Below are positions 32,993 through 43,287 of a stretch of 64,000 nt of DNA, in pieces. The number at the start of each line of letters is the position of its first letter. Within the stretch, counting starts at the first letter, position 1. A program made the translations under genes and the position numbers. The DNA is from Bacteroidaceae bacterium HV4-6-C5C (GTDB taxonomy: Bacteria; Bacteroidota; Bacteroidia; Bacteroidales; Bacteroidaceae). The DNA lies in assembly GCA_007896885.1 (NCBI GenBank), contig VOIU01000017.1, forward strand, positions 1 to 64,000, given 5' to 3'. The notes under the pieces are model-generated. The model had not been told where the DNA came from, ran no database searches, and was given only the letters and a program-made list of their open reading frames with translations.

Positions 32993-35158
32993 TTATTCAC
33001 TCAATTGCCAGAGAAAGCCTAAAGTATGAGACTGAGTAGGTATATTATATTTCGCCACATTTGAGTTTCGGCCCACTTTAATAGTAATGGCCTGTTCCGG
33101 TAGTGCCATGAACATATCTTCGTCGGTGGTATCGTCACCTACCGCCATTATAAAGTCATATTGCTCTTTACCCAATAATCTGAGGGCCTCGGAACCTTTG
33201 GTCACATTATTATTTTTAACTTCTACAATTTTGTTACCTTTCATTATTTGTAGATTATGTCTGGAAGATGGGTTGATTAGTGCATTGATAAGTTGCGTCA
33301 CCCTCAAATCGGCCAACCAGCTATCCACATCCCTATAATGCCAAACTAGTGCAGTATCTTTTATCTCTATCTTAGATCGTGGAGTCCTCTTGGCTATGTG
33401 TTGTATTACGCCTAATATCTCTTTATCCCAGACTATTTTATCCAGTTTCTTATGCCATTCTCCATGCTCCCTGTAGAAAGCTCCATGCTCAGCAGCAAGA
33501 TCAATCGGCAAATGTCCAAGCCACTTTTCCAATGTATAACGATCACGACCACTACTTATTACTATTTTGTTGGCTTTATCTGCAGAAAGTACAGACAGCA
33601 ATTTCAATAATTCAGGAGTTGGAAAAGCATCATGCGGATTATTCTTAAACGGCGCCAATGTACCGTCATAATCTAATAAAATAAGTCTTTTACGAGCATT
33701 ATCATAAGCTACCTTTATTTGGACAAAGTTATCCCGACCAACAATCTTACGATGCAGCGATACATTTTTATCCCTGACCTGTTGCAACTCTTCTATAAAA
33801 TCTTTTGCCCATTGTTCCACAGTCTGTTCCGAAATTAAAGCTTGCATTGAAATCATTCTCTTACGTTGTTCCTTAACAGGCATTCTCAATGCACCCACCA
33901 TAGCCTGTTCAATCTCACGTACATTTGTAGGGTTTATAATCAAAGCTTCAGACAACTCAATAGCCGCACCAGCCATTTCGCTCAAGACAAGCACGCCTGA
34001 CTCATCTCTTTTTGTAGCCAAATACTCTTTAGCGACCAAGTTCATTCCGTCACGAAGAGGAGTAACTAAAGCAATATCTGAAAGACGATACAAAGCTACC
34101 AATTCTTCAAATTGAAACGAACGGTAGAAGTAATAAACCGGAGTCCAGTCAAGTGTAGAGAAACGTCCGTTAATAGCACCCACCATTTTATCCACCCGAT
34201 TTTTTAACTGCGAATAAATGTCCACATTATCACGGGATGGAGACACAATCATCACTAACGACACTTTCCCACGATACTCGGGATAATCTTCCAATAAGGC
34301 ATTAAAAGCATCAAGCCTCATCGGAATACCCTTAGTATAATCAAGCCGGTCTACAGTCAACATCAATTTTCCTTTTCCAAGACTCTTCCTGAATTCTTCG
34401 GCACGTTTCCTGATATCAGGGTCCTGCACTGCATTATGATATCTTTGATAATTTATTCCCATAGGAAAAGCATCCACATCCACTACCCTATCCTCTAATT
34501 GAATTTCATCTAAATTGCATTCGAGCTTCAAGACTCTATAAACTGCACTAATAAAATGTCGCATATAGTCATGAGTATGAAAACCTATTAAATCAGCTCC
34601 CAACAGTCCTCGTAATAATTCGGTGCTTTGTGACAAAGTACGAAACAATTCATAAGAAGGAAAAGGTATGTGATGAAAATAACCGATGCTGATATCCGGC
34701 ATTTTTTCTCTTAGCATATTGGGTAACAACATCAATTGGTAGTCTTGAATCCACACAATGTCACCCGGTTCAATAACAGTTAAAGCTGCTTCACAGAAAA
34801 GAGCATTTACTCCTTTATAGGTTTCCCAATATTCATCTTCATAATGAATGTAACTAGGAAAATAGTGACAGAGGGGCCATAAGACGCTGTTGCTATACCC
34901 TTCATAGTATTCCTCTATTTGATCGGGACTCAGATAGACGGGCGTGTAACCTTTATCTTTCAGTGTATCATCAATTTCTTTTTTTTCTTCTCCATCTTCA
35001 AGATACATACCAGGCCAACCCACCCAGACTCTTTCATGAACTACATCCAAAGAATCCAACCCTGTAGACAAACCACCCGGACTAGGTATAACCTCATATT
35101 TTCCATTCTCTTCAACAATTTTTAAAGGCAATCTGTTAGATATAATAATAATCTTCAT
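32993..35158 (-). CDS. Bifunctional trehalose-6-phosphate synthase/phosphatase
   Basis: 721 residues. Residues 1-460 are a GT20 trehalose-6-phosphate synthase (ISNRLPLKI start, SPGGLSTGLDS, HIPFPSYELFRTL, DRLDYTKGIPMRLDAF, TPLRDGMNLVAKEYLA). Residues 490-721 are a HAD-type phosphatase with LLDYDGTLAPF (nucleophile Asp) and VGDDTTDEDMF. Both steps from UDP-glucose and glucose-6-P to trehalose are thus on one chain, as OtsA-OtsB fusions. Divergent from a GH15 gene with a 194-base shared upstream region. Confidence 0.92.
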   Translation of the reverse strand: MKIIIISNRLPLKIVEENGKYEVIPSPGGLSTGLDSLDVVHERVWVGWPGMYLEDGEEKKEIDDTLKDKGYTPVYLSPDQIEEYYEGYSNSVLWPLCHYFPSYIHYEDEYWETYKGVNALFCEAALTVIEPGDIVWIQDYQLMLLPNMLREKMPDISIGYFHHIPFPSYELFRTLSQSTELLRGLLGADLIGFHTHDYMRHFISAVYRVLKLECNLDEIQLEDRVVDVDAFPMGINYQRYHNAVQDPDIRKRAEEFRKSLGKGKLMLTVDRLDYTKGIPMRLDAFNALLEDYPEYRGKVSLVMIVSPSRDNVDIYSQLKNRVDKMVGAINGRFSTLDWTPVYYFYRSFQFEELVALYRLSDIALVTPLRDGMNLVAKEYLATKRDESGVLVLSEMAGAAIELSEALIINPTNVREIEQAMVGALRMPVKEQRKRMISMQALISEQTVEQWAKDFIEELQQVRDKNVSLHRKIVGRDNFVQIKVAYDNARKRLILLDYDGTLAPFKNNPHDAFPTPELLKLLSVLSADKANKIVISSGRDRYTLEKWLGHLPIDLAAEHGAFYREHGEWHKKLDKIVWDKEILGVIQHIAKRTPRSKIEIKDTALVWHYRDVDSWLADLRVTQLINALINPSSRHNLQIMKGNKIVEVKNNNVTKGSEALRLLGKEQYDFIMAVGDDTTDEDMFMALPEQAITIKVGRNSNVAKYNIPTQSHTLGFLWQLSE

Positions 35159-35379
35159 AATGAAATGTTTTTGAGGTGCTTAACTATAAGAAGTTAAAAA
35201 TAGAACGCCATTAAAGCTCCATTGTTCAGCAGAAAATCATATACATCTGATTTTCAGAAAAATAAAATTGAAAAAATCAATTCAGATCAAGAGCCAAATT
35301 ATCGAATGGTGATTTATCTATCTTAACTAAAAAGACTATCTTTATAAGACGAATGAAAAAAAACATAAAGAAAAAGAAT

Positions 35380-37173
35380 ATGGAAAGTTTAGATTACGGA
35401 GTTATAGGAAATGGAAAAACAGCAGCATTAATTTCAAGTAAAGGCAGCATAGAGTGGCTTTGCCTACCTTCATTCGACTCTCCTTCCGTATTTGCACGTA
35501 TACTTGATAAAAATAAAGGAGGATACTTTGGTATAGAAGTAAATAAGGACTATGTTACGAACCAACGCTATATAAAAAACACCAATATACTTTCCACTTC
35601 ATTCGTCTCAAGCGAAGGCTCCTTTGAATTGATCGATTTTATGCCGAGATATCGAACTGGTGATAATGATTATTATATTCCATCAGAGGTCTATCGATTT
35701 ATCCGATATGTCAATGGTGCGCCACGTTTCAAAATAAACTATCGCCCGGCAATGAACTATGCAGCCGAAACAGCTGTAAATGAAAGTTTCCCTAAATTCA
35801 TCAAAACTGTTTCTTCGACCAATGGAAGGGACAATATGTTTCTTTACTCAAGTTTCAATGCTGAAGCTATTCTGAACGAAATGGAGATCAAACTGGAAAA
35901 AGATGAGTTTTTTTTACTCTCCTATCATCAAAAACTCATTCCAATTGATATTGACAGAATATATCTTGAATATCAGCGAACTAAAGTTTATTGGTTAAAC
36001 TGGAATAACCGTTCGAAAAAGTTTAGTGAATACAACGATATTATCTCACGCAGTCTACTGATTCTCAAGCTAATGTCTTATCAAGATACGGGAGCAGTCA
36101 TTGCGGCACTTACCACCAGTATGCCCGAAACAATTGGTGAGGTTCGCAACTGGGATTACCGTTTTTGCTGGATTAGAGATGCTTCCATGTCTATTGAAAC
36201 ATTACTGAAGATGGGCCATCAATCGGCGGCACGTCGATTTATGGGCTTTATACAACGTATCTTAAAGTCCAAATCGGACTCATTTCAAATTATGTATGGC
36301 ATTGACGGGAGCCGTCTATTGAAAGAAGAAATACTCCCTCACTTAGCCGGATACGAAAATTCCAGCCCTGTAAGGATTGGAAATGCCGCATATAATCAAC
36401 GTCAAAATGATTCGTTAGGTTATCTTATGGATGTTATTTATCACTACTATAAGCACTTCCCCGGTACGCTTAACGAAATAGAAGAGATGTGGGGCATTGT
36501 AAAGACTATCGCCAAAGATGTTACTGCAAGCTGGCACAATACTGATCAAAGTATTTGGGAATTTCGCAATATTGAAAAACATTTCGTTTTTTCTAAAGTG
36601 ATGTGTTGGGTAGCCTTGAACCGAGCTACCGATATCGCTGCATATATTGGTATGAAAGATTACGAAAATCAATGGAAAGCGGAGGCGCAACGTATTAAAG
36701 AAGATGTATTTGCTCATGGATGGAACGCCGAAATTCAAAGTTTCGCCCAAAGTTACGACAGCTACGATATGGACTCTTCACTCCTACTGATGGAACAATA
36801 CGGATTTATCAAAGCCACTGATCCTAGATATATATCTACGGTACAGCGTATAAAATCTGAATTATTCCATAATGGATTGATGTACCGCTATAAAAATAGC
36901 GATGACTTTGGCGCGCCGACTTCATCATTTACCATTTGTACATTCTGGCTTGTCCGTGCATTATATGTCACCGGAAACCGCGAAGAAGCGCGAGATATAT
37001 TCAACCAACTGTTGAGCTATTCCAATCACTTGGGACTATTCAGTGAAGACCTTGACTTTACCACCAAACGACAATTGGGGAATTTTCCGCAAGCCTATTC
37101 CCACTTGGCATTAATCAATACAGCAGCTCTCTTCTCTACAGATAAACAGACTTCAAGGTTTATTAAGCCATAA
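35380..37173 (+). CDS. Glycoside hydrolase family 15 protein (glucoamylase/trehalase-like)
   Basis: 597 residues from MESLDYGVIGNG; an in-frame ATG nine codons upstream (35353) is also possible and adds only a lysine-rich stretch. The family start GNGKTAALISSKGSIEWLCLP and the active-site region EVRNWDYRFCWIRDAS identify GH15. No signal peptide, so cytoplasmic. Divergent pairing with trehalose synthase suggests a trehalose hydrolase or turnover of glucans under stress; GH15 also includes glucoamylases, so the substrate remains open. Confidence 0.85.
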   Translation: MESLDYGVIGNGKTAALISSKGSIEWLCLPSFDSPSVFARILDKNKGGYFGIEVNKDYVTNQRYIKNTNILSTSFVSSEGSFELIDFMPRYRTGDNDYYIPSEVYRFIRYVNGAPRFKINYRPAMNYAAETAVNESFPKFIKTVSSTNGRDNMFLYSSFNAEAILNEMEIKLEKDEFFLLSYHQKLIPIDIDRIYLEYQRTKVYWLNWNNRSKKFSEYNDIISRSLLILKLMSYQDTGAVIAALTTSMPETIGEVRNWDYRFCWIRDASMSIETLLKMGHQSAARRFMGFIQRILKSKSDSFQIMYGIDGSRLLKEEILPHLAGYENSSPVRIGNAAYNQRQNDSLGYLMDVIYHYYKHFPGTLNEIEEMWGIVKTIAKDVTASWHNTDQSIWEFRNIEKHFVFSKVMCWVALNRATDIAAYIGMKDYENQWKAEAQRIKEDVFAHGWNAEIQSFAQSYDSYDMDSSLLLMEQYGFIKATDPRYISTVQRIKSELFHNGLMYRYKNSDDFGAPTSSFTICTFWLVRALYVTGNREEARDIFNQLLSYSNHLGLFSEDLDFTTKRQLGNFPQAYSHLALINTAALFSTDKQTSRFIKP

Positions 37174-37204
37174 TAATAAAAACGCTACAGAAAGAGACCG
37201 TTTT

Positions 37205-38341
37205 TTAAACGATCTTTTTCTTCATCAGGAATTTCTGCGTCAATTTCTTTCTAATCGGTTCATCATAAAGTTTGAGGCAGCCGTATGCCAACAGCACAGC
37301 AGCGACAAATGTAAGTATCATATAAGGTACGGCATCCGGCAGTTTTGTTCCGGTCTTGCACACCCAGGCTGTATAGACATATATCAACGGATAATGGGTG
37401 ATATAGATAGGATATGAGATGTCACCCAGGAATTTGCATACCTTAGCCGAACGACCGGTAACATTCCCACCTGCACCCATCGAAACAATAGCAGGAAATA
37501 CAAATATGATGCACAATGCTTCAAAAAGACCGTTCTTCCAAAGCCCTTCTTCACCTCCGATACGCGGACAGAAGAGTACTAATGCTATAGCCAAGCTACA
37601 AAACCAGAAAGCACCTTTCTTTATAGGTATCAACCATCCCAGACGGGAAAGTAATAAGCCGGCAAAGAACGGATAGAGCAGACGGACAAAACCGACGTAC
37701 TGCTGTTCCCAATTGAGAGCCCATCCTCCGATAATGTCACCGTTGGGAGATGTGACGCATAAGTGCATCGTAGCACATCCTGCCACAAAAACAAACACAG
37801 CAAGCCATATTTTAGACAAACGACGAAATACAAAAGCGTAGAGGATATTGGCAATGTATTCAAAGTACAATGACCATGCAGGACCGTTCAGCGGATGCAT
37901 CTCAGTCCATCCGCGTATATCCATACTTACCGGAAGAGGCAGCAAGGTACAACCCAGAAGCATAACCAGTAGCATCGTCCCCACAGAAGTATCGTGAATA
38001 GGAGGAAAACAAGACGAATCCTGAAAATAATATAGTGCGGCACCGATTATACTACCCATTATCACCATAGGGTGCAAACGGATAAGGCGGCGTTTGAAGA
38101 ATGCGCCCAACGACATCTTATTCCAACGGTCATCGTAAGCATAACCGATCACAAACCCGGACAGCATGAAAAAGAAATCGACTGCCAGATAACCATGATT
38201 TATGATTTGCGCGAGGTGATCACCGTCTGAGTGTGTCTCGAACAAATGGAAAGCAACAACAATTAATGCAGCCACACCACGCAAGCCATCGAGTATTTCA
38301 TAGTGAGGCTTGGAAGCAAGATAAGTGTTCTGTGTGTTCAT
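37205..38341 (-). CDS. Acyltransferase 3 family membrane protein
   Basis: 378 residues, about ten membrane helices. The OafA-type motif LDGLRGVAALIVVAFH holds the conserved R21 and H32. Such proteins acetylate or succinylate cell-surface glycans using acyl-CoA from the cytoplasm. C-terminal part ends in a basic tail without an extra domain. No adjacent glycan synthesis genes; target unknown. Its 3' end faces the GH15 gene at 31 bases. Confidence 0.85.
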   Translation of the reverse strand: MNTQNTYLASKPHYEILDGLRGVAALIVVAFHLFETHSDGDHLAQIINHGYLAVDFFFMLSGFVIGYAYDDRWNKMSLGAFFKRRLIRLHPMVIMGSIIGAALYYFQDSSCFPPIHDTSVGTMLLVMLLGCTLLPLPVSMDIRGWTEMHPLNGPAWSLYFEYIANILYAFVFRRLSKIWLAVFVFVAGCATMHLCVTSPNGDIIGGWALNWEQQYVGFVRLLYPFFAGLLLSRLGWLIPIKKGAFWFCSLAIALVLFCPRIGGEEGLWKNGLFEALCIIFVFPAIVSMGAGGNVTGRSAKVCKFLGDISYPIYITHYPLIYVYTAWVCKTGTKLPDAVPYMILTFVAAVLLAYGCLKLYDEPIRKKLTQKFLMKKKIV

Positions 38342-38461
38342 TAGGGTTTATGATATTAAATTTTGCTGCCAAAGATATAATTTTCATTTAAAAGGACAGT
38401 AATGATAATTCATCTTTTGCTGATATTTTTTAATATCTTAAACATAAAAACTCTGTTACGC

Positions 38462-39598
38462 TTATTTACTCTTACGATAGCTCTTCACAGCCCACGAATT
38501 AAAGAAGACGGCAAATAGAATCAATGCAATTAGTTGTGGAAAAAGTTCCGACAACACACTGCCTCGCAAGTATACGGCCCGCATCACTTGCATTAAGTAT
38601 TTCAACGGATTGAGAACGGTGATCCATTGCGCCCACTGCGGCATACTGCGTATCGGAGTAAACAAGCCACTCATTAAAATGAGAATCAACAAGAAAAACC
38701 ACATCACAAACATGGCTTGTTGCATAGTCGCTGAATAATTGGAGATTACAATGCCAAAGCCTGAAATGCCCAGCACAAACAAGACGGCGAATAAATATAT
38801 AATCAGAAAACTCCCTGCCGGAAATATCCCGTATAAGAGCCATGCCAATGCAAAACAAAGAGTTAATACCAAGAAGCCGACCACCCAGTAAGATATTAGC
38901 TTAGCCAGTATGAATGTAAATTTTCCTATCGGAGTCACATTGATCTGCTCGATCGTTCCCACCTCTTTTTCACTTACAATATTAAGCGCAGGTAGAAAGC
39001 CGCAAAGAAGAGTGAGCAACATTACCATCAAAGCCGGTACCATAAACAACTTATAGTCTAAATTCGGATTAAAAAGATTAAGCGTGGTGACTTCCACATT
39101 TGCTAGAGCTTGCTTGTTGACACTGATCGGTTTTGCCAAAGATTTTGAGCCTTGCGCCTCAATCAATTCGGTGGAGTAGCCTGCGACAATAGCCGAAAGG
39201 TAAGCGCTTCCCAACCCTCCTTTTGTTCCGTTCACCGCATTCGCCGCCACCAATACATGAGGGCTGTTTCCCGTGATCCAGTCTTTTTCAAAGTCACGGG
39301 GAATCTCCAATATAATATCGGCTGTACCGCGTTCTATCTCTTTCAGTCCTTCATTGTAGGACTGCGAAACACCATTCAGCCGGAAATAAGTGGATGCACC
39401 TATCTTATCCACCAGCTTTCGGGAAAGTATGGAATGGTCATTATCCACCACATTGAGGTTGATGTTTTTAATTTCCAGACTTGCAGCCCAAGGCATTAAA
39501 AGCATGATCATACAGGGAAATATAAGTATCATCCTCGGCAAAAAAGGATTACGAAACAGTTGTTTGAATTCCTTCTCTATAAGAAACTTTATTGTCAT
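38462..39598 (-). CDS. ABC-2 type transporter permease (second of two)
   Basis: 378 residues: one N-terminal helix, a periplasmic domain of about 150 residues, then five helices, as in YhhJ/YbhR. NIVSEKEVGTIEQINVTPI is the conserved cytoplasmic coupling segment. Probably pairs with the upstream permease to form a heterodimeric channel powered by the tandem ATPase. Last gene of the exporter operon. Confidence 0.88.
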   Translation of the reverse strand: MTIKFLIEKEFKQLFRNPFLPRMILIFPCMIMLLMPWAASLEIKNINLNVVDNDHSILSRKLVDKIGASTYFRLNGVSQSYNEGLKEIERGTADIILEIPRDFEKDWITGNSPHVLVAANAVNGTKGGLGSAYLSAIVAGYSTELIEAQGSKSLAKPISVNKQALANVEVTTLNLFNPNLDYKLFMVPALMVMLLTLLCGFLPALNIVSEKEVGTIEQINVTPIGKFTFILAKLISYWVVGFLVLTLCFALAWLLYGIFPAGSFLIIYLFAVLFVLGISGFGIVISNYSATMQQAMFVMWFFLLILILMSGLFTPIRSMPQWAQWITVLNPLKYLMQVMRAVYLRGSVLSELFPQLIALILFAVFFNSWAVKSYRKSK

Positions 39599-39669
39599 AG
39601 TTTATCTTATTTAATCTCAATCCTTTGAAACAAATATCATTTCACTTAAGATAGTCCAAGCTTATGCAC

Positions 39670-40797
39670 CTATTCCAGACGGTTCTTGAATTTCTTAAAG
39701 CTGATCGTTATCAATACGACCGCCATCGCTGCAAGTACACTGATCTCAGTGAGCACCAGTGAGATGTCCACACCTTCGATCATCAATTTACGCACGGCTT
39801 GAATGTACCATCTGGCAGGCATTATATTGGCTATCAGTCGCAAAACCCAAGGCATACTTTCTATTGGGAAAATCATTCCGGACAATAATATGGTAGGCGT
39901 CATCAGCATCAACCCCGACACCAGCATGGCGGCAACTTGGGTTCGTGTAAGTGATGAAATAAGTAGCCCCAATGATAAGGACACAAAAATAAATAGCATG
40001 GATACGACAATCAGCCAAAAGAGACTCCCTGCAACCGGCACATGCAATACATAGACCGATAACAAAAGGATAGACCCTAAATTGACAAAAGAGAGCACAA
40101 AATAAGGAACGGCTTTGGAAAGGATAAAGAACAACGGCTTCACAGGTGATACCAATAATATCTCCATCGTTCCGGTCTCTTTTTCGCGTACTATCGAAAT
40201 GGAAGTCATCATGGCACAGATCAACATAAGGATCAGCCCCATCACTCCCGGTACAAAGTTGTACGCACTTTTCATCTGGGGATTATAGAGTAGCTTTACA
40301 TCGGTCACAATACCGGAGGGTGCTTTCAATAATTTACCCGTACCATCCACGGTTCCGGCCATCAGTTCCTGATTCATGGCATTAATAATGCCCGAAGCAT
40401 AATTGGCCTGCGTAGTGGCCATATTGGGATCGGTGGCATCCGACACGATCTGAATGCGGGCATCTCCACTATAAAGATGATTGGCAAACTGATTGCCGAA
40501 AGCAATCGCCATATCGATATCCCCTTTCCTGAAGGCTTCCTGCATCTCACCGGGAGAGTGGAGCATGGTGGTCACGGTGAAGTATTCACTGGCGTCGAGC
40601 CTGTCTATAACCTGACGGGTAACCACATCATTCGAAGGATCCATCACTCCCACCCTAGCGTTCTTCAGTTCGGTGGAGATGGCGAAACCAAAAATAATGA
40701 TCTGCACAACGGGCATCCCCAGCAAAATCAACATGGTACGCCGATCACGGAAAATATGATAAAATTCCTTGCGGACAAATGCTATAAACTGTTTCAT
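39670..40797 (-). CDS. ABC-2 type transporter permease (first of two)
   Basis: 375 residues with the same architecture as the next gene: N-terminal helix, soluble periplasmic domain, five C-terminal helices, and SIVREKETGTMEILLVSPV as coupling element. Similar to YbhS. Its start lies 2 bases past the ATPase stop, implying coupled translation. Confidence 0.88.
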   Translation of the reverse strand: MKQFIAFVRKEFYHIFRDRRTMLILLGMPVVQIIIFGFAISTELKNARVGVMDPSNDVVTRQVIDRLDASEYFTVTTMLHSPGEMQEAFRKGDIDMAIAFGNQFANHLYSGDARIQIVSDATDPNMATTQANYASGIINAMNQELMAGTVDGTGKLLKAPSGIVTDVKLLYNPQMKSAYNFVPGVMGLILMLICAMMTSISIVREKETGTMEILLVSPVKPLFFILSKAVPYFVLSFVNLGSILLLSVYVLHVPVAGSLFWLIVVSMLFIFVSLSLGLLISSLTRTQVAAMLVSGLMLMTPTILLSGMIFPIESMPWVLRLIANIMPARWYIQAVRKLMIEGVDISLVLTEISVLAAMAVVLITISFKKFKNRLE

Positions 40798-40799
40798 AT

Positions 40800-42311
40800 C
40801 TAATCTGCTTTACGGACAGCCTTGCGGGCCAATTGTTGAAAGACGTCATCCATAGATTCCGCCTCAAACTGTTTTTTCAAGTTGTCAGGTGTATCCAACG
40901 CTTTAATTTGTCCATCCACCATAATGGATATCCTGTCGCAATATTCAGCCTCATCCATATAGTGAGTGGTCACAAAGACCGTGATACCGCGAGCCGCCGC
41001 CTGATAAATCAATTCCCAAAATTGTCGGCGTGTAGCCGGATCAACTCCTCCGGTCGGTTCGTCAAGAAAGACGATTTGCGGTTCATGAAAGATGGATACG
41101 GAGAAAGCCAGCTTCTGTTTCCAACCGACAGGGAGACTCTTAACAAGGGTGTCACGCTCCGCTGTAAAATTGAGCCGCTCCAACAGTTCATCGGTCTTAC
41201 GGGCTATCTCGGCTTCACTCATACCATAGATGCCTCCAAATAAGCGAATGTTTTCCCAAACCTTTAAGTCTTCATATAGAGAGAACTTCTGACTCATATA
41301 GCCGATGCTCTTTTTCACCTCTTCCGATTGCTTCTTCACATCAAAGCCCGCCACGGAAGCAGCTCCGGAAGTTGGTTTACTCAATCCGCTAAGCATACGC
41401 ATGGCAGTGGTCTTCCCAGCTCCGTTGGCTCCCAAGAATCCGAAAATCTCTCCTTTGTTTACCTTGAATGAAATGTGATCGACAGCCGTAAAAGAGCCAA
41501 AAGTCTTTGTCAGTCCGTCTACTTCGATCACATAATCGCCCTCATCTTTAGGCTGATTATGCTCCAGTCCTTGCGGACAAAGAATGTCGGCAAACCGGGA
41601 CAAAATACGCTCCGGAGTATCAATACCCTGTATCTGCCCCTCGTTGATAAAGGCTATGCGATCGCATTGCCGCGCCTCATCCATTATTGGAGTGGAAGCA
41701 AGGATCGTGATGCCTTGTTCCTTAAGCCTGCGCAACATTTCCCAAAACTCTTTGCGCGACACCGGATCTACTCCGGTAGTCGGTTCATCGAGAAAGAGGA
41801 CATCCGGCTTATGGATGAGTGCGCAACTCAGGGCCAACTTCTGCTTCATACCACCGGACAATGCACCCGCCCGCCTCTTGCGGAAAGGCTCGATTTGCCG
41901 ATAGATATCTTTCACCAACTCATAGTTCTCTTCTATAGTCGTATGGAATACGGTTGCAAAGAAATTCAGGTTTTCTTCCACCGTCAAGTCCTGATAGAGT
42001 GAAAAGCGCCCGGGCATGTATCCTACCCGCTTACGGATGGATTTATAATCTTTCACCACGTCACTACCATTGACTGCAGCCGTCCCGCTATCCGCCAATA
42101 AGAGCGTAGTAAGAATGCGGAAAAGAGTAGTCTTACCCGCTCCATCGGGCCCGATCAGTCCAAATAGCTCTCCCTTGCCGACTGTAAAAGAAACGTCTTT
42201 CAACGCTTCAACCGCTCCATAATGCTTAGTCAGTTCATTTACGCAGACGGCTTGCTCTATTCCGTTCAGTTCGATATCATTCATTTCATTCCTGTTTAGG
42301 TTCTTCTTCAA
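40800..42311 (-). CDS. ABC transporter, tandem ATP-binding protein
   Basis: 503 residues with two nucleotide-binding domains, as in YbhF. Domain 1: Walker A GPDGAGKTT, signature LSGGMKQKLAL, Walker B VLFLDEPTTGVDP. Domain 2 (from about 260): GANGAGKTT, Walker B IVFLDEPTGGVDP, but the signature reads LPVGWKQKLAF, so one of the two composite ATP sites may be weak. An ATG 9 codons downstream is an alternative start. Operates with the HlyD, TolC and two permease products to export drugs, bile compounds or similar. Confidence 0.9.
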   Translation of the reverse strand: MKKNLNRNEMNDIELNGIEQAVCVNELTKHYGAVEALKDVSFTVGKGELFGLIGPDGAGKTTLFRILTTLLLADSGTAAVNGSDVVKDYKSIRKRVGYMPGRFSLYQDLTVEENLNFFATVFHTTIEENYELVKDIYRQIEPFRKRRAGALSGGMKQKLALSCALIHKPDVLFLDEPTTGVDPVSRKEFWEMLRRLKEQGITILASTPIMDEARQCDRIAFINEGQIQGIDTPERILSRFADILCPQGLEHNQPKDEGDYVIEVDGLTKTFGSFTAVDHISFKVNKGEIFGFLGANGAGKTTAMRMLSGLSKPTSGAASVAGFDVKKQSEEVKKSIGYMSQKFSLYEDLKVWENIRLFGGIYGMSEAEIARKTDELLERLNFTAERDTLVKSLPVGWKQKLAFSVSIFHEPQIVFLDEPTGGVDPATRRQFWELIYQAAARGITVFVTTHYMDEAEYCDRISIMVDGQIKALDTPDNLKKQFEAESMDDVFQQLARKAVRKAD

Positions 42312-42342
42312 TTTAGTTGAAAAGGGAGTCCGGTAATCTAAA

Positions 42343-43260
42343 TCAGGAGAATTTCACTCCTCCGTACATGCCTATCTTAAGATATCCGTCGTTCTTCACG
42401 GCAATCTTCACGGCATAGACAAGATTAGCACGCTCGTCATTGGTCAGGATGGTCTTCGGCGTAAATTCCGAACGATCGGATATCCACGTTACAGAACCTT
42501 CGTATTTCTTCTGTTCTTTATTGCCATAATCGGAATAAACGGTTACTTTCTGCCCCAACTTCACTTTGGCCAATTGTTCGGACGTAATATAAGCACGCAG
42601 ATACATCAGACTGACATCGGCGACTTTAAACAATGGCTTACCGACAGCGGTCAGCTCACCTGCTTCTGCGTACTTTGCCAATATGGTACCGCTTATGGGA
42701 GAGATAACATGACATTTCTTCAATTCATCTTCCACTTGAGCCACCTGTATCCCGACCGATGAACTTTGCCAGGTTAGACTTTGGCGACTATTCTGTAAAT
42801 TGGAGTTTTGTGCAGCGAGCTGTTTATAAAGGACTTTAAGTGTCGACTCGGCATCATCCACTTGTTTCTGATTGGCGGCACCCGCTTTGATAAGGTTACG
42901 AACACGATTGAGTTCGCGCTTGGCAACCTCTATCTGCTCTTTTGTTGCAGCCACCTGCTTCAGAATATCGGGACGTTGTTCCTGTACCGACTTTACATTC
43001 GCACTCAATTGCATCTTCTTCAGAAAGAGTTGTACGGTGTCTACCACACCTACCTCTTCACCGGCTTTCAACACGTTACCTTCTTCTACATCGAAATGCA
43101 ATAACTTGCCCGAAGCCTCCGAAGAGACAAGCACTTCTGTAGTTTCAAATGTCCCTGTAGCATCATATTTAGGTGTTCCATTCCCGCAAGAGGAAACAAG
43201 AACCAGAAGACCCAATGCTCCCAATCCTGAAAAAAGGTTGATCAATTTATTTGCTTTCAT
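42343..43260 (-). CDS. Periplasmic adaptor (HlyD/membrane fusion) lipoprotein
   Basis: 305 residues; a lipobox (VLVSSC, C25) anchors it in the inner membrane. A biotinyl-lipoyl-like strand pair (ASGKLLHFDVEEGNVLKAG), a coiled-coil hairpin (about 80-170) and a beta-barrel domain (VISPISGTILAKYAEAGE onward) are visible. It should bridge the ABC permeases and the TolC-like protein. 31 bases upstream of the ATPase gene. Confidence 0.88.
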   Translation of the reverse strand: MKANKLINLFSGLGALGLLVLVSSCGNGTPKYDATGTFETTEVLVSSEASGKLLHFDVEEGNVLKAGEEVGVVDTVQLFLKKMQLSANVKSVQEQRPDILKQVAATKEQIEVAKRELNRVRNLIKAGAANQKQVDDAESTLKVLYKQLAAQNSNLQNSRQSLTWQSSSVGIQVAQVEDELKKCHVISPISGTILAKYAEAGELTAVGKPLFKVADVSLMYLRAYITSEQLAKVKLGQKVTVYSDYGNKEQKKYEGSVTWISDRSEFTPKTILTNDERANLVYAVKIAVKNDGYLKIGMYGGVKFS

Positions 43261-43287
43261 ATTCTATTCTGTTTTACGGGATGTATA

